In this document: positions 6,944 through 8,520 of the stretch, in pieces
How positions within the stretch are numbered: the first letter of the stretch is position 1
Layout of the letters: each line of letters starts with the position of its first letter
Assembly (NCBI GenBank): GCA_937901285.1
Contig: CALCHI010000210.1
Coordinates: 1 to 8,520, forward strand
Direction: 5' to 3'
DNA: 8,520 nucleotides
Source: UBA8437 sp003445035
GTDB taxonomy: Bacteria > Planctomycetota > Planctomycetia > Planctomycetales > Planctomycetaceae
Notes under the pieces: model-generated
The model's database searches: none
What the model was told of the DNA's origin: nothing
Seen by the model: only the letters and a program-made list of their open reading frames with translations
Position numbers and translations under genes: made by a program

Positions 6944-8497
6944 TCAGTTCCAGTACGAGCGGTCAAGCGCCCGGTAGCTGATCGCCTCCGAGAGGTGGTC
7001 TTCGGCGATGTCCTGGTGACCGGCCAGGTCGGCGATGGTACGTGCGACCCGCAGGATCCGGTCGTGAGCCCGGGCCGAAAGTCCCATCTGCTCCATCGCC
7101 AGCTTCAACAGCTTCTCGGCCGGACCCTGCAATCGGCAGTGACGCCGGATCTGCGGCGGGGTCATGTTGCCGTTGGAACGTGTCGCCGGAGAGCTGTCGG
7201 AATCGGATTCGCCAAATCGCTCGACCTGCACGACCCGGGCCACCTCGACCTGCTCGGCCATCTCGCGGCTGTCGGTGCCCGGTGTGTCACCTGCCAGTTC
7301 GTGGAACGGCACACCGGGCACCTCGACGTGGATATCGATCCGGTCCAAAAGCGGGCCGCTGATCCGGGCCATGTAGCGTTCAACCTGTGAGATCCCACAG
7401 TGACAATCGCGGCGGGGATCTCCTCGGAATCCGCACGGGCAGGGGTTCATCGCCGCCACCAGCATCAGGTTCGCCGGAAAGGTCACGCTGCCCAGTGCCC
7501 GAGAAATCGTGACCTGGTTCTCCTCGAGCGGCTGCCGCATCACCTCCAGCGTCCGCCGGTTGAATTCGGGCAGCTCGTCCAGGAACAGCACCCCGTGATG
7601 CGCCAGGCTGATCTCTCCCGGCGACGGTCGGCTGCCACCTCCCACCAGTCCCGCCTCGCTGATCGTGTGGTGGGGTGCACGGAAGGGGCGGGTCAGCATC
7701 AGGGGACGTCCGGGGGCCAGCCGTCCCACGACGCTCCAGATCCGACTCGTCTCGAGGCTCTCCCGAGAGGTCAACTCGGGCAGGATGCCGCTCAGCCTGC
7801 GGGCCAGCAATGTCTTGCCGGTTCCCGGTGGTCCGATCAGCAGCAGGTGATGTCGCCCGGCGGCGGCTACCACGACAGCCCGCTTGGCCATCTCCTGTCC
7901 CTTCACGTCCGCGTAGTCCATCTCGTAACGGCCGTGATCCCCGATCGCCTGTTCCCAGCTGAATTCCGCAGGATCGATTTCGAGTGATCCTGCCAGGCAT
8001 CCAACCGCCTCGGCCAGCGTCCCGACAGGAATCGCATCCAGACCTTCGACCACCGCCGCCTCGGCCGCGTTCTCCAGTGGCACCACGATTCCACGTCGCC
8101 CCGCTTCGCGGGCTGCCAGCGCCATCGACAGCACACCGCGGATCGGACGCAATCGGCCGTCCAGGGCCAACTCGCCCACCACCGCAAAGTCCTCGAAACG
8201 GTCGCCCTGAAGCTGGCCACTGGCCGTCAGCAGGCCCAGGGCAATCGGCAGGTCGAACGACGCCGCGTCCTTGGGCAGATCGGCAGGGGAGAGCGAAATG
8301 ACGACCCGGTCACTGGGACGAACGTAGCCGCTGTTGACCAGCGCTCGCTCGATCCGGTGCGTGCTCTCGCGAACCGCCGCCTCGGCCAGCCCGACCAGGA
8401 TTGTCCGGGGCAGGCTGCCGGAGGAGATATCGACCTCGACCTCGACCTCGCGGGCCTCGATCCCGAACAACGAATACGTGAACAACTTCGCCAGCAT
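6944..8497 (-). CDS. yifB: YifB/ComM family Mg-chelatase-like AAA+ ATPase
   Basis: The 517-residue product has the full family architecture: an N-terminal Lon/ChlI-like domain (about 15-165, with SLSPADLPKDAASFDLPIALG), a central AAA+ module and the Mg_chelatase_C domain (about 410-512). Walker A is GPPGTGKT (222-229) and Walker B is LFLDEL (304-309). A Cys cluster (C353, C355, C365, C367) in NPCPCGF...CHC may bind a metal, and DRIDIHVEV (385-393) carries a conserved Arg. A Ser/Asp-rich loop (about 428-444) precedes the C-terminal domain. The best-studied member, ComM, is a hexameric helicase that promotes branch migration during natural transformation. A role in recombination of incoming DNA is therefore likely but inferred. 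ATG 8497 is preferred over GTG 8506: it gives the typical MLAK start, and the GTG is inside the Shine-Dalgarno sequence. The gene is complete and its promoter lies beyond the window. Confidence 0.95.
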   Translation of the reverse strand: MLAKLFTYSLFGIEAREVEVEVDISSGSLPRTILVGLAEAAVRESTHRIERALVNSGYVRPSDRVVISLSPADLPKDAASFDLPIALGLLTASGQLQGDRFEDFAVVGELALDGRLRPIRGVLSMALAAREAGRRGIVVPLENAAEAAVVEGLDAIPVGTLAEAVGCLAGSLEIDPAEFSWEQAIGDHGRYEMDYADVKGQEMAKRAVVVAAAGRHHLLLIGPPGTGKTLLARRLSGILPELTSRESLETSRIWSVVGRLAPGRPLMLTRPFRAPHHTISEAGLVGGGSRPSPGEISLAHHGVLFLDELPEFNRRTLEVMRQPLEENQVTISRALGSVTFPANLMLVAAMNPCPCGFRGDPRRDCHCGISQVERYMARISGPLLDRIDIHVEVPGVPFHELAGDTPGTDSREMAEQVEVARVVQVERFGESDSDSSPATRSNGNMTPPQIRRHCRLQGPAEKLLKLAMEQMGLSARAHDRILRVARTIADLAGHQDIAEDHLSEAISYRALDRSYWN

Positions 8498-8503
8498 GGC
8501 AAA

Positions 8504-8509
8504 CACCTC
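8504..8509 (-). promoter_or_regulatory. Ribosome binding site deciding the yifB start
   Basis: On the minus strand GAGGTG lies 6 nt upstream of ATG 8497 and pairs well with the 16S anti-Shine-Dalgarno. The alternative GTG start at 8506 is the second half of this motif, so initiation at the ATG is favoured. Confidence 0.6.
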
Positions 8510-8520
8510 GGGCCCGCGGA

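Noticed and set aside
8410..8460. Repeated GACCTC/GAC runs near the yifB start.
   Set aside because: They encode the VEVEVDI beta strand of the N-terminal domain and reflect codon repetition, not a repeat element.

Overview
The window is a dense stretch of a high-GC bacterial chromosome: seven protein genes, no gap over about 110 bp, no RNA genes, mobile elements or CRISPR. The gene mix points to a planctomycete-like organism. It combines an FHA/Ser-Thr-kinase-fold protein, an exported formylglycine-type sulfatase, a sialidase-like BNR protein, a sugar-isomerase-like TIM barrel and mostly weak Shine-Dalgarno signals. This placement is an inference from content; no marker gene confirms it.

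Layout. (1) 36-1247 (+): an FHA domain fused to a kinase fold whose catalytic residues are largely lost, so a likely pseudokinase. (2) 1263-3194 (-): a two-gene unit, short-chain dehydrogenase/reductase (SDR) then a sialidase-like Asp-box protein. It converges on the kinase gene across 15 bp. (3) 3195-3303: a divergent promoter region with an inverted repeat and candidate promoters on both strands. (4) 3304-4125 (+): a sugar phosphate isomerase/epimerase-type TIM barrel. (5) 4208-5470 (+): ATP sulfurylase (sat). (6) 5523-6914 (+): an exported S1-type sulfatase. (7) 6944-8497 (-): a YifB/ComM-family Mg-chelatase-like AAA+ ATPase, convergent with the sulfatase gene across 29 bp.

How the genes may fit together. 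The SDR, sialidase-like protein and TIM barrel share a divergent regulatory region and look like sugar-processing enzymes, perhaps for sugar or sugar-acid breakdown. The sulfatase would free sulfate from sulfated substrates outside the cytoplasm, and ATP sulfurylase activates sulfate inside; their adjacency suggests a link but does not prove one. The pseudokinase and YifB appear unrelated to this theme.

Most of the window is recognisable housekeeping or accessory content. No clear new multi-gene system was found. The two observations most worth a second look are the degenerate FHA-kinase and the structured divergent promoter at 3219-3277.
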